From Ruegeria sp. YS9 (GTDB taxonomy: Bacteria > Pseudomonadota > Alphaproteobacteria > Rhodobacterales > Rhodobacteraceae), in assembly GCF_024628725.1 (NCBI RefSeq), contig NZ_CP102409.1:963001-1027000 (forward strand): 64,000 nt of DNA, in the 5' to 3' direction. Numbering within the stretch: the stretch's first letter is position 1; the number at the start of each line of letters is the position of its first letter. The notes beneath the pieces are model-generated. The model did not search any database and had not been told where the DNA came from. It was given only the letters and a program-made list of their open reading frames with translations. The position numbers were made by a program, and so were the translations under genes. Below, one piece after another: positions 43,237 to 51,317 of this stretch.

Positions 43237-43311
43237 TGGTAGCCCGTAGGGGAATCGAACCCCTCTTTCCAGGTTGAAAACCTGGCGTCCTAACCGATAG
43301 ACGAACGGGCC
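43237..43311 (-). tRNA. tRNA-Glu (anticodon TTC), copy 2
   Basis: 75 nt, identical to the copy at 43138-43212 including the encoded CCA, with a 24-bp spacer between them. Both would be processed from one transcript, promoter side towards recJ. Confidence 0.96.
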
Positions 43312-43315
43312 ACGC

Positions 43316-43366
43316 TGGCTTGTGGGGGGCCTTTTACGGTTTCACCGTGACCCCCGCAAGCCGAAA
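43316..43366. repeat. large stem-loop between recJ and the tRNA-Glu pair
   Basis: Inverted repeat GGCTTGTGGGGG ... CCCCCGCAAGCC with one mismatch pair, enclosing a second small inverted repeat ACGGT/ACCGT. It lies between the recJ stop and the 5' end of the tRNAs, so it may end recJ transcription or protect the tRNA precursor. Confidence 0.45.
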
Positions 43367-43409
43367 AACGCAGGGACTTGAAAGTTTTTTGCGCGGTCAG
43401 AGCGAGATG

Positions 43410-45152
43410 TCAATTTGCCTCTGCCGCGTCCTCGAGCCTGAGCTGCACGGATTGCCGTCCACCCCAGGTATTCACCTCAAGCCTGCCTGCAAAATGAAAG
43501 CGCGCGCCTCCATGATTTGACAGTTTCTCGCCCATCGGACCGTCAAAGGCACCAAAGGCAATCGCATCCAGCCCACCGCCCATGCCATCGGACAACGATA
43601 GCTTCAGGTGCGTTTCCCCCACACGTTTGGCAAAACGCACCTGTAGATCCGGAATCGCGTATCGCGGGGCAGGGGCTCCGGCGCCGAACGGTCCGGCCTG
43701 TTCGATCTGTTCGACCAACTCCACTGTTGCGGCACCGGGCATAAGGGCACCGTCCAGCTTCAAATCCGCCGGGCCGCCCTGACCTGCGCCTTGTTTTGCC
43801 AGCAGTTCACTGAGACGTTCCATGGCAGGTTCCAGTTTGTCGCGCATGACGGTAAGTCCAGCAGCCATCTTGTGACCACCGCCCTTGACCAGCAACCCTT
43901 CGGCCGCGAGCCGCTGGATCGACGCCCCCAGATCCACGCCCGAGACCGAACGCCCCGAGCCTTTGCCCTCATCACCGTCAAAACCGATCACGATGGCCGG
44001 ACGGTTGGCGGTTTCTTTCAATCGAGACGCCACGATGCCCACCACCCCCGGATGCCAGCCCTCACCGGCGGCCCAGACCAGTGGCGCGTCGAGTCCGCGA
44101 CCCTCGGCCTGCTCCATCGCGGCGGCGCGCACGGCGTTTTCGATATCCCGGCGTTCTGTGTTCAGCGCGTCCAGACGTTCGGACAGGGCCTGTGCCTCGT
44201 GCAGGGAATCCGTGCTCAGCAGGCGGGCACCCAGATCGGCCTGCCCGATGCGACCGCCTGCGTTCACGCGGGGGCCAAGCAGAAAACCCAGGTGATAGCT
44301 GTTGGGCGCCGTATCCATGCGCGAGACATCGGACAATGCGACAAGTCCGGGGCGTTGCCTTTGCGCCATCACTTTCAGGCCCTGTCGAACCAGGGCGCGA
44401 TTGGCACCGATCAAAGGCGCGACGTCAGCTACGGTTGCCAGGGCCACCAGGTCCAGCATCGATATCAGGTCGGGCCCCTTTGCGCCCGCCGCGCGCAATT
44501 GGCGCCCAGCTTCGACCAGCATCAGAAACACGACACCCGCCGCGCAGAAATAGCCCAGATCGCCGCTTTCATCCTGCCGGTTGGGATTCACGACGGCAAC
44601 GCAGTCCGGCAGGGTTTCGCCGCCGAGGTGGTGATCCAGAACAATCACGTCCGCCCCCGTGGCTGCGGCGATCGGTTCATGGCTGGGCGTACCGCAATCG
44701 ACGCAAATGATCAGGTCGTGGCTGGTTGCCAGTTCCCGCATTGCCGGAACATTCGGACCATATCCCTCATCAATCCGATCCGGCACATAAAGCGTCGCCT
44801 GCAAGCCCATCTGCCGAAGCCAGACCAACAGCAGCGCGGCAGAACTGCCGCCGTCAACATCGTAATCCGCGAACACCGCGATCTTCTCGCGACGGCGTAC
44901 GGCGTCCAGGAAGCGTGCGGCCGCGACTTCCATGTCTTTCATGTCTCGAGGATCGGGCAGCAGCTCTTTGAGCTTGGGGTCCAGAAAGCCGCGCGCCTCC
45001 ATGACCGGCACGCCACGACGGGCCAGAACCTGACATACCGCACGCGGCAGGTCGGTCTGTTGAGTCATCATCTCGGCAGCCCGTTCCAACTCGGCTTCCG
45101 GGCCAACCCAGCGCCGCCCGGTCAGTGATTGTTCTACGCCAAGAAAACCCAT
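43410..45152 (-). CDS. recJ: single-stranded-DNA-specific exonuclease RecJ
   Basis: 580 residues from the ATG at 45152 (MGFLGVEQSLTGRRW); an ATG-less extension to 45173 is possible. DHH phosphoesterase motifs are intact: FADYDVDGGSSAALL, ICVDCGTP, VLDHHLGGE, then DLVALATVADVAPL; the DHHA1 part shows VWAAGEGWHPGVVGIVASRL and VKGGGHKMAAG. RecJ degrades ssDNA 5' to 3' in recombination and mismatch repair. It follows glpX and hom on the same strand, a familiar Rhodobacterales order. Length is normal for the family. Confidence 0.95.
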   Translation of the reverse strand: MGFLGVEQSLTGRRWVGPEAELERAAEMMTQQTDLPRAVCQVLARRGVPVMEARGFLDPKLKELLPDPRDMKDMEVAAARFLDAVRRREKIAVFADYDVDGGSSAALLLVWLRQMGLQATLYVPDRIDEGYGPNVPAMRELATSHDLIICVDCGTPSHEPIAAATGADVIVLDHHLGGETLPDCVAVVNPNRQDESGDLGYFCAAGVVFLMLVEAGRQLRAAGAKGPDLISMLDLVALATVADVAPLIGANRALVRQGLKVMAQRQRPGLVALSDVSRMDTAPNSYHLGFLLGPRVNAGGRIGQADLGARLLSTDSLHEAQALSERLDALNTERRDIENAVRAAAMEQAEGRGLDAPLVWAAGEGWHPGVVGIVASRLKETANRPAIVIGFDGDEGKGSGRSVSGVDLGASIQRLAAEGLLVKGGGHKMAAGLTVMRDKLEPAMERLSELLAKQGAGQGGPADLKLDGALMPGAATVELVEQIEQAGPFGAGAPAPRYAIPDLQVRFAKRVGETHLKLSLSDGMGGGLDAIAFGAFDGPMGEKLSNHGGARFHFAGRLEVNTWGGRQSVQLRLEDAAEAN

Positions 45153-45172
45153 TGCCCGCCCCTTATGAACCA

Positions 45173-45247
45173 AGGCCGGATCCTTTCGGACCCGGCCTCT
45201 TCATCTTTTCCCAAATACTCCCGCCGGAGGCAACGGCGCAAGCCGTT
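45173..45247. repeat. glpX-recJ intergenic stem-loops and repeat-like motif
   Basis: Two inverted repeats lie here: AGGCCGGATCC (45173-45183) / GGACCCGGCCT (45188-45198) with one mismatch, and AACGGC (45232-45237) / GCCGTT (45242-45247) that overlaps the glpX stop. Between them, on the - strand, is GCCTCCGGCGGGAGTATTTG followed by GGAAAAGATGAAGAGG, which I remember as a recurrent intergenic sequence of Rhodobacteraceae. Confidence 0.45.
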
Positions 45248-46229
45248 AGGCGTTATCATGCGGCCACGTGGGGGTACGATACGACATGCGGCGTACGGAC
45301 CCGGTTTTTGAACGCATCAGCAGCGTCGTGGTTTCCACCCAACCCGGCTCGCGCTTGATGCGCGGCAACAGAGAGCCGCCGGTCACACCCGTTGCGGCAA
45401 AGATCACATCCGCAGTCACCATCTCGTCCCGCGAATAGACCCGGTCCAGATCGGTGATGCCTGCCTTGGCGGCACGGCCTCGTTCGTCATCGTTGCGGAA
45501 CAACAGACGACCAAAGATCTGTCCGCCCATGCATTTCAGCGCAGCAGCAGCCAACACCCCCTCGGGGGCGCCACCCTGGCCCATATACATATCGATACCG
45601 GTCACTTCGCTTTCCGCGCAATGCATGACGCCAGCCACATCACCATCGGTGATCAGGCGGATCGATGCTCCGGTTTCGCGCACTTCGGCAATCATGGCTT
45701 CATGACGCGGGCGTTCCAGAATGCAGACGGTGATGTCCGCAGGCTTGCAGTTCTTGGCCTTTGCCAAGGCTTCCACCCGTTCGCGTGGAGACATGTCCAG
45801 ACTGACGACGCCCTCGGGCAGGCCCGGACCAACGGCAAGCTTGTCCATGTAGACGTCGGGCGCATGCAGCATTGAGCCGCGCGGGCCCATGGCAATCACG
45901 GTCAGCGCGTTGGGCATATCCTTTGCGGTCAGCGTTGTGCCTTCCAGCGGGTCCAGCGCGATGTCCACGCCGGGGCCGTTTCCGGTGCCGACTTCTTCGC
46001 CGATATAAAGCATCGGAGCTTCGTCGCGTTCTCCTTCACCGATCACCACGACGCCAGCTATGTCCAGCAGGTTCAGCTGTTCGCGCATTGCGTTCACGGC
46101 GGCCTGGTCGGCGGCTTTCTCGTCACCTCGCCCCACCAGAAAAGCCGAGGCCAGCGCAGCCTGTTCCGCCACCCTTGCCAGCCCCAGAGACAGCAGGCGG
46201 TCGTTGAAATCGGTTTTGGCAGCACTCAT
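45246..46229 (-). CDS. glpX: class II fructose-1,6-bisphosphatase
   Basis: 327 residues. Metal- and substrate-binding motifs are clear: VVIGEGERDEAPMLYIGE near residue 60, ALDPLEGTTL near 93 (the D-P-L-E-G-T signature), and MGQGGAPEGVLAAAALKCMG near 200 (20 residues). It dephosphorylates fructose 1,6-bisphosphate in gluconeogenesis and the Calvin-type/pentose pathways. It lies 69 bp after hom and upstream of recJ. The link to homoserine dehydrogenase is positional only. Confidence 0.96.
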   Translation of the reverse strand: MSAAKTDFNDRLLSLGLARVAEQAALASAFLVGRGDEKAADQAAVNAMREQLNLLDIAGVVVIGEGERDEAPMLYIGEEVGTGNGPGVDIALDPLEGTTLTAKDMPNALTVIAMGPRGSMLHAPDVYMDKLAVGPGLPEGVVSLDMSPRERVEALAKAKNCKPADITVCILERPRHEAMIAEVRETGASIRLITDGDVAGVMHCAESEVTGIDMYMGQGGAPEGVLAAAALKCMGGQIFGRLLFRNDDERGRAAKAGITDLDRVYSRDEMVTADVIFAATGVTGGSLLPRIKREPGWVETTTLLMRSKTGSVRRMSYRTPTWPHDNA

Positions 46230-46298
46230 TGTTCAGTATCCTCTGGTCATTTAAGCCGTTTCTATGGGCATAGCTTGCGTTTCATGCAGGCCGCAAGT

Positions 46299-47585
46299 TC
46301 AAACCTCTTCAATCCGCAATGCGACGGGGGCACCGGCGACCACATCCGTTTCCCGGAAACCGTCCAGCGCAACGTCCAGCGCGGCGCGGGTGGTTTTGTG
46401 GGTAACGATCAACACAGGCGCCGTGCTTTCGGCATGGGCATACTGGCGCATCCTGTCTATGGAAACGCCGGCATCGCCCAGAATGGCTGCAACCTTGGCC
46501 AGGGCGCCCGGTTTGTCCAGCAGGCCCAGCCGCAGATAATAAGGCGCCGGCAGGCCCGTGACGGCGGGGGCCGCGGCCTCAAGCGTTTTGGCCGGTCGGC
46601 CAAAGGTCGGGATTTGCAGCCCGCGTGCCAGATCGCAGACGTCGCCCATCACGGCGCTGGCGGTCGGGCCTTCGCCTGCGCCGGGGCCGCGCAGAACAAC
46701 CTGTTCCACCGCGTCGCCTTCGATCACCACCATGTTGGTGCCGCCTTCCAATTGACCCAGCGGCGAGTCGCTGGGCACAAGGCAAGGCTGCATGCGTTGC
46801 TCCAGCCCGCGCGCGGTGCGCTGTGCCACGCCCAGCAGCTTGATGCGAAAGCCCATATCCTCGGCCTGGTCGATATCGTCGAGGCTGATTTGCTGAATGC
46901 CTTCGATCTCAATCCCGTCGAAATTGGGCTTGGTGCCAAAAGCGATCGAGGCCAGCAAAGCCAGTTTGTGCGCGGCGTCGATGCCACCGACATCCAGATT
47001 GGGGTCGGCCTCAAGATACCCAAGTTCGGCGCATTCGTCGAACAGAGCGTTGTAGCCCTGACGCTGCGATTGCATCCGGGTCAGAATGTAGTTGCAGGTG
47101 CCATTCATCACGCCCATCACGCGCGTGATCTCGTTTCCGGCCAGTCCTTCGGTCAGGGATTTGATTACGGGGATACCGCCCGCGACCGCGGCCTCAAACC
47201 GGATGACGCGACCTGCGGCTTCGGCCTGTTCGGCCAATTCCTGCCCGTGAATGGCCAGCAATGCCTTGTTGGCAGTCACGACGTCTTTGCCGCTGGCCAG
47301 CGCGGCTTCGACCGAGGCTTTGGCAGGGCCGTTTTCTCCGCCCATCAGTTCGACATAGACATCGATATCGTCGCGTTTTGCCAGCGCAACCGGGTCGGTT
47401 TCCCACGCATAATCCGACAGGTTCACGCAACGGTCCTTGTTTGGATCCCGCGCAGATACGGCCACGATTTCAATCGACCGGCCCGTGCGCGCCTTCAGCA
47501 AATCTGCATGGCGGCGGACAATCTTGACGACACCCACGCCGACAGTTCCCAAGCCCGCAATTCCCAGCCGCAGTGCCTGTGTCAT
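46299..47585 (-). CDS. hom: homoserine dehydrogenase
   Basis: 428 residues: Rossmann GIAGLGTVGVGVV at the N-terminus, VVTANKALLAIHG, AVAGGIPVIKSLTEGLAGN, MNGTCNYILTRM, and GYLEADPNLDVGGIDAAHKL (20 residues), all family signatures. A C-terminal ACT domain (YYLRLGLLDKPGALAKVAAI) gives threonine feedback control. It reduces aspartate semialdehyde to homoserine for Met, Thr and Ile synthesis. First gene of the hom-glpX-recJ group. Confidence 0.97.
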   Translation of the reverse strand: MTQALRLGIAGLGTVGVGVVKIVRRHADLLKARTGRSIEIVAVSARDPNKDRCVNLSDYAWETDPVALAKRDDIDVYVELMGGENGPAKASVEAALASGKDVVTANKALLAIHGQELAEQAEAAGRVIRFEAAVAGGIPVIKSLTEGLAGNEITRVMGVMNGTCNYILTRMQSQRQGYNALFDECAELGYLEADPNLDVGGIDAAHKLALLASIAFGTKPNFDGIEIEGIQQISLDDIDQAEDMGFRIKLLGVAQRTARGLEQRMQPCLVPSDSPLGQLEGGTNMVVIEGDAVEQVVLRGPGAGEGPTASAVMGDVCDLARGLQIPTFGRPAKTLEAAAPAVTGLPAPYYLRLGLLDKPGALAKVAAILGDAGVSIDRMRQYAHAESTAPVLIVTHKTTRAALDVALDGFRETDVVAGAPVALRIEEV

Positions 47586-47712
47586 TTCGTGGGTTCCTTT
47601 CCGCTCGAAACTTGTCTGATTTCGGACGCCCGCCCGATCAGCGCTGCCTTATCGGGTTCAGGCCAAGGGTGCAATCCGTCACCGGGGGATTGTAGGCGTG
47701 AAATGCCGCGCT

Positions 47713-47961
47713 TTAGTTGGTTTGCGCGTTTTGCAGCGCCTGGGCCTTTTTCGCCAGCGCCTCGCTGCGCTGCGTCAGGTCTTCTTCCACCTCTGCGGCC
47801 TGACTGACGGGATCAATCGAAGGCCCCAACGTTTCCTGCACCGGAACAAGACGCGGGTAGGGGGCCGATTTGACCGAGGCCGGTTCGCTGCCTTCAAGTT
47901 CGGGAAAGTCTGAACACCCGGCAAACACAAGAATAATAGGCAGAACAGGCAGCAGTTTCAT
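47713..47961 (-). CDS. small lipoprotein
   Basis: 82 residues with a type II signal peptide and lipobox LVFAGC (Cys16), so the mature protein is lipid-anchored. The rest is Pro/Glu-rich with a C-terminal helical stretch (SEALAKKAQALQNAQTN). No Asp at the +2 position after Cys is decisive: the residue is Ser, which suits outer-membrane sorting. I do not recognise a family. It is 127 bp upstream of hom and divergent from the TetR gene. Confidence 0.75.
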   Translation of the reverse strand: MKLLPVLPIILVFAGCSDFPELEGSEPASVKSAPYPRLVPVQETLGPSIDPVSQAAEVEEDLTQRSEALAKKAQALQNAQTN

Positions 47962-48035
47962 GTGGCACGCTTTTCGGTTTCGTTGGTCCTTTCGTGATGC
48001 ACCTTTTGCCGGCGTCGATCAAGCGGGGTTCTATA

Positions 48036-48049
48036 TGAACATTTGTTCA
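48036..48049. promoter_or_regulatory. probable TetR-type operator
   Basis: Inverted repeat TGAACA-TT-TGTTCA, 15 bp upstream of the TetR gene start (48064) and 75 bp upstream of the divergent lipoprotein start. Size and symmetry suit a TetR dimer and autoregulation. Confidence 0.6.
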
Positions 48050-48063
48050 GATACTGTGGGCGC

Positions 48064-48651
48064 ATGGCACGTACTCAAGGCTCCCACTCTGATATCACAG
48101 GTCCGCGCATCCGAAAGGCGGCCCTGAACCTGTTTGCCCGCCACGGCTATGCGGCGGTTTCGATGCGGCAGATCGCGAAAGAGGTCGGCGTTCAGGCAGG
48201 GGCTTTGTACAATTACACGCCGGACAAGCAGAGTTTGCTGTACCGGTTGATGCGGGAACATATGCAGGATCTGCTTTCAGCGCTCAATGCGCTGGAGCGC
48301 TGCGATGACTGCCAGCAAGCGTTGCGCCGATTTGTCGGTTTTCACATTCGTTTCCACCTGCAACGCCCTGACGAGGTGTTCATCGCCTATATGGAGCTGC
48401 GCAACCTCTCACCCGAATACTTCGCCGAAATCGAAGATCTTCGGCGTCAGTACGAAAACGCGTTGGAAGACATCCTTCACTCTGGCCAGCAGGCTGGTCA
48501 GTTTGCGATACCGGACACCAAGATCGCCACGCTGGCGGTGATTGCCATGTTGAACGGTGTGATGACCTGGTACAGGTCCGGAGGGCGGCTGTCACTGGAC
48601 GAGGTCGAACAGATTTATTGGAACATGGTGCATAAGGCGGTGACGGCCTGA
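48064..48651 (+). CDS. TetR/AcrR family transcriptional regulator
   Basis: 195 residues from the ATG at 48064 (MARTQGSHSDITGPRIRKAA). An earlier TTG at 48043 falls inside the palindrome and is rejected. The N-terminal HTH is standard: ALNLFARHGYAAVSMRQIAKEVGVQAGALYNYTPDK (shown in part), and a C-terminal ligand domain of the FadR/acyl-CoA-responsive kind (VFIAYMELRNLSPEYF). Neighbouring genes do not tell the ligand. Convergent with the pirin gene. Confidence 0.88.
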   Translation: MARTQGSHSDITGPRIRKAALNLFARHGYAAVSMRQIAKEVGVQAGALYNYTPDKQSLLYRLMREHMQDLLSALNALERCDDCQQALRRFVGFHIRFHLQRPDEVFIAYMELRNLSPEYFAEIEDLRRQYENALEDILHSGQQAGQFAIPDTKIATLAVIAMLNGVMTWYRSGGRLSLDEVEQIYWNMVHKAVTA

Positions 48652-48672
48652 CACGGCCAGACCGTCACAGTG

Positions 48673-49584
48673 TCAGTGCGCAGGGCGAATGAAGGTCCCG
48701 TTGCGCAGGTCCCGAAAGGCTTGTTCAAGTTCGGCCCGCGTGTTCATCACAATGGGCCCGTGCCATGCGACGGGTTCATTGATCGGAGCCCCCGAGATCA
48801 GCAGAAACCGCACGCCTTCGGGGCCAGCCTGAACGGTGATTTCGTCCCCCGTTCCGAAACGGACAAGCGTGCGGTCACCCGACATATCCCGGATATTCAC
48901 CTCTTGCCCGGCAACCTCTTTCTCCAACAGCACACCGGACGGGCGTGATGCATCTGCAAAGGCGGCCTGACCTTGAAAGACATAGGCGAAGGCTCGGCGG
49001 TAAGTGTCGATGCGGAACGTCTTTTTCACACCTGCGGGGACCGAGATGTCCAGGTACTGCGGGTCTGCCGCAATGCCGTCCACGGGGCCGGTTTTGCCCC
49101 AGAACTCTCCGACAATCACCCGAACGGTGGTGCCGTCGTCATCAGTGACCTCGGGGATGTCCTTGCTTTGAACATCCTGATAGCGCGGGGCAGTCATCTT
49201 CTGATCCGAGGGCAGGTTGCCCCAAAGCTGAAATCCGTGCATCTGCCCCGAGGAGTTTCCCTGCGGCATCTCCTGATGCAGGATACCGGACCCCGCTGTC
49301 ATCCACTGCACGTCACCGGCGCCCAGAGTGCCGGTGTTGCCCAGCGAATCCGAATGCTCGACCGATCCGGCCAGAACATAGGTGATCGTCTCGATCCCGC
49401 GATGCGGATGCCAGGGAAAACCGGCCTGATAGTCCTGCGGGCGTTCGTTCCTGAAGTCGTCGAACAGCAGGAAAGGATCAAGTTCGGACGGGTCCTGAAA
49501 CCCGAACGCGCGGTGAAGTTTCACGCCAGCCCCTTCCATCGTCGGGGTTGCCCTGCGTGTTTCCAGTGTGGGTCTAAGGGACAT
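48673..49584 (-). CDS. pirin family protein
   Basis: 303 residues, bicupin. The pirin metal residues are visible: PWHPHRGIETITYVL (two His) and GILHQEMPQ (His and Glu). The C-terminal half has GPIVMNTRAELEQAFRD, standard for the family. Bacterial pirins bind Fe or other metals and some oxidise quercetin; others act as regulators, so the biological role here is unclear. It sits alone between the TetR gene and a divergent small membrane protein. Confidence 0.92.
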   Translation of the reverse strand: MSLRPTLETRRATPTMEGAGVKLHRAFGFQDPSELDPFLLFDDFRNERPQDYQAGFPWHPHRGIETITYVLAGSVEHSDSLGNTGTLGAGDVQWMTAGSGILHQEMPQGNSSGQMHGFQLWGNLPSDQKMTAPRYQDVQSKDIPEVTDDDGTTVRVIVGEFWGKTGPVDGIAADPQYLDISVPAGVKKTFRIDTYRRAFAYVFQGQAAFADASRPSGVLLEKEVAGQEVNIRDMSGDRTLVRFGTGDEITVQAGPEGVRFLLISGAPINEPVAWHGPIVMNTRAELEQAFRDLRNGTFIRPAH

Positions 49585-49741
49585 GTTGGCCTCCGGTTCG
49601 TTTGATCAGCATGTAACCGCTGCGTGAATGTGGTCAATTTGCGTGAACTAACCGGGGCTGTGCAAATTTGCGGCACAACCAAGCCCCTGTTGTTTCCCCC
49701 GGAAAATCGCTAAGCCGAAGCTGAACGGACAGGAGACATCC

Positions 49742-50224
49742 ATGCAGGACGAAGTGCTGGCAACGATTCAGGCGTCATCCCCCAGACGGTGGACCGGAGT
49801 AGGGATGCTGTCGACGGTTGGTGCGCTGGTTACATATGTTGCTCTGGCATCGCCGCCAGAACCGGTGTGGCAGGTTTTTCTGTTTGCCGTTGGTGGCGCG
49901 TCGCTTTGGCTGGCCTATCGCGTTTGGCAGGCGACCCAGGACCATATTGAGCTGACTCAGTCGGAATTGCGTACCGGGTCAGGCCAGGTGATCGCAAAAG
50001 TGGACGATATTGAATCGGTGGATCGCGGTGCGTTTGCATTCAAGCCTTCAAACGGCTTTCTGGTTCGTACCAAGCACAAAGATACGAAACAATGGGCGCC
50101 CGGGTTGTGGTGGCGGATCGGTCACCGGGTCGGCGTGGGCGGCATGACGTCTGCCGCCGAGGCCAAGTTCATGTCAGAGGTTCTAAGCGCCATTATCCAC
50201 GCAGACGACCGGAGGGCGCACTAG
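49742..50224 (+). CDS. small membrane protein of unknown function
   Basis: 160 residues with two membrane spans (about 21-39 and 44-62) and a soluble C-terminal domain with a PH-like feel (QSELRTGSGQVIAKVDDIESV). An RBS GGACAGGAGACATCC precedes the ATG. The C-terminus overlaps the convergent TadE-like gene by 42 bp. I do not recognise a named family. Confidence 0.75.
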   Translation: MQDEVLATIQASSPRRWTGVGMLSTVGALVTYVALASPPEPVWQVFLFAVGGASLWLAYRVWQATQDHIELTQSELRTGSGQVIAKVDDIESVDRGAFAFKPSNGFLVRTKHKDTKQWAPGLWWRIGHRVGVGGMTSAAEAKFMSEVLSAIIHADDRRAH

Positions 50225-50782
50225 GTTGCAGGCGACCTTGGTGGAAAAGCGGGGACGGGTGAAGATGAAGTTCTGAAAGTTAATGCCGGTCGCCAGATCC
50301 CAACCGGGTTTGAACTGGGGAATATACTCGTTGGACGTTTCCACCAGAATGACCGTGTCCTGATCCGGCATTGGCGGCAGGCGGTTTGCGATTTCCTGGA
50401 TGTTGTTGTCGTTCCATTCCGTGTCATAGCCGCGCACGGTCGACCAATCCACGTAATGGCGGTCGTCAGTCTCGTCAAACCGGATCAGCGAGACACGCAT
50501 GCGCACTTCAGACCGGTTGTTGATCATTTCGCCCATGAGTTCGTGAAGTGAGTCGATGTAGACATCCGTCACAGCGGCCGATTCACGTGAGATCAGATCG
50601 CTGACCGTATAGGCGGCCTTCAGGTTTGACGCGCTTTGACGAAACCCCTCGAATGCGGTGAACGTAAATGTAATCGTCCACAGCAACAGCGGGAAGATCA
50701 TGATGGCCTCGACAGTCAGAATGCCACTTTCGTCCTGCTTGAAGGCCTTGATGCGGTTTTTCACGTTTCTGAACACAGACAT
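50183..50782 (-). CDS. TadE-like pseudopilin/pilus assembly protein
   Basis: 199 residues. A short positive N-terminus, then DESGILTVEAIMIFPLLLW followed by a hydrophobic helix, the hallmark of TadE/TadG-type prepilin-like proteins with the processing-site Glu in TVEA. The remainder is an exported domain. It is the third of three consecutive genes of this kind (51314-53011, 50787-51317, this one). No TadA, B, C or CpaA gene is near. Convergent overlap of 42 bp with the upstream-strand gene. Confidence 0.82.
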   Translation of the reverse strand: MSVFRNVKNRIKAFKQDESGILTVEAIMIFPLLLWTITFTFTAFEGFRQSASNLKAAYTVSDLISRESAAVTDVYIDSLHELMGEMINNRSEVRMRVSLIRFDETDDRHYVDWSTVRGYDTEWNDNNIQEIANRLPPMPDQDTVILVETSNEYIPQFKPGWDLATGINFQNFIFTRPRFSTKVACNLVRPPVVCVDNGA

Positions 50783-50786
50783 AGCT

Positions 50787-51317
50787 TTACCGTGGCTCCT
50801 GCACGAATGCGGTCGTTGCGGTCACTGCATAATGGCCGCTTTCGTCGACAACCGTGTTTGCGATGATCGAGCTTTCCAGAACCGGATCGATACGCAGGCA
50901 GGCACGCAAAATCATCAACTCGTTTGAGGCCCCGCTTTTGAAGTCGAGCACTGGTTTGGGGTCTTCGGAACTGTCAGTGCAGGGTATTTCGTCCGAAAGC
51001 ACGATGCCATTGAATGCGTTCTGGCGGAGCATTTGCAGCCGCAGGTTGGTTTTACAATTCTTGATACCGGAAATGTCGCAAATCCGGTCCTTGATTACAT
51101 CGTGGCTCCAGTTGGTGCCTGTGCCCAGACGAATATCCCGAACGACCAGGTCAACACCACGTTCCAGCGCGGCGTGCTTGGTGGTGATCAGTGACATTTC
51201 TCCACCGATACCAATGAATGCCAGGAAAAACGGAATGATCATGACAAATTCGATCGTCGCGTTCCCGGACTCGGATCGCTGGAAAGTACGGAGTTTTGTC
51301 AGTGACTTGCGGATCAT
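50787..51317 (-). CDS. TadE-like pseudopilin/pilus assembly protein
   Basis: 176 residues with SESGNATIEFVMIIPFFLAF and a single membrane helix at the N-terminus, the standard TadE pattern with ATIEF. The exported part contains several Cys (CDISGIKNCKTN and IPCTDSS). The start codon overlaps the stop of the vWA-containing gene by 4 bp, and it ends 4 bp before the next TadE-like gene, so the three are one transcript. Confidence 0.83.
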   Translation of the reverse strand: MIRKSLTKLRTFQRSESGNATIEFVMIIPFFLAFIGIGGEMSLITTKHAALERGVDLVVRDIRLGTGTNWSHDVIKDRICDISGIKNCKTNLRLQMLRQNAFNGIVLSDEIPCTDSSEDPKPVLDFKSGASNELMILRACLRIDPVLESSIIANTVVDESGHYAVTATTAFVQEPR

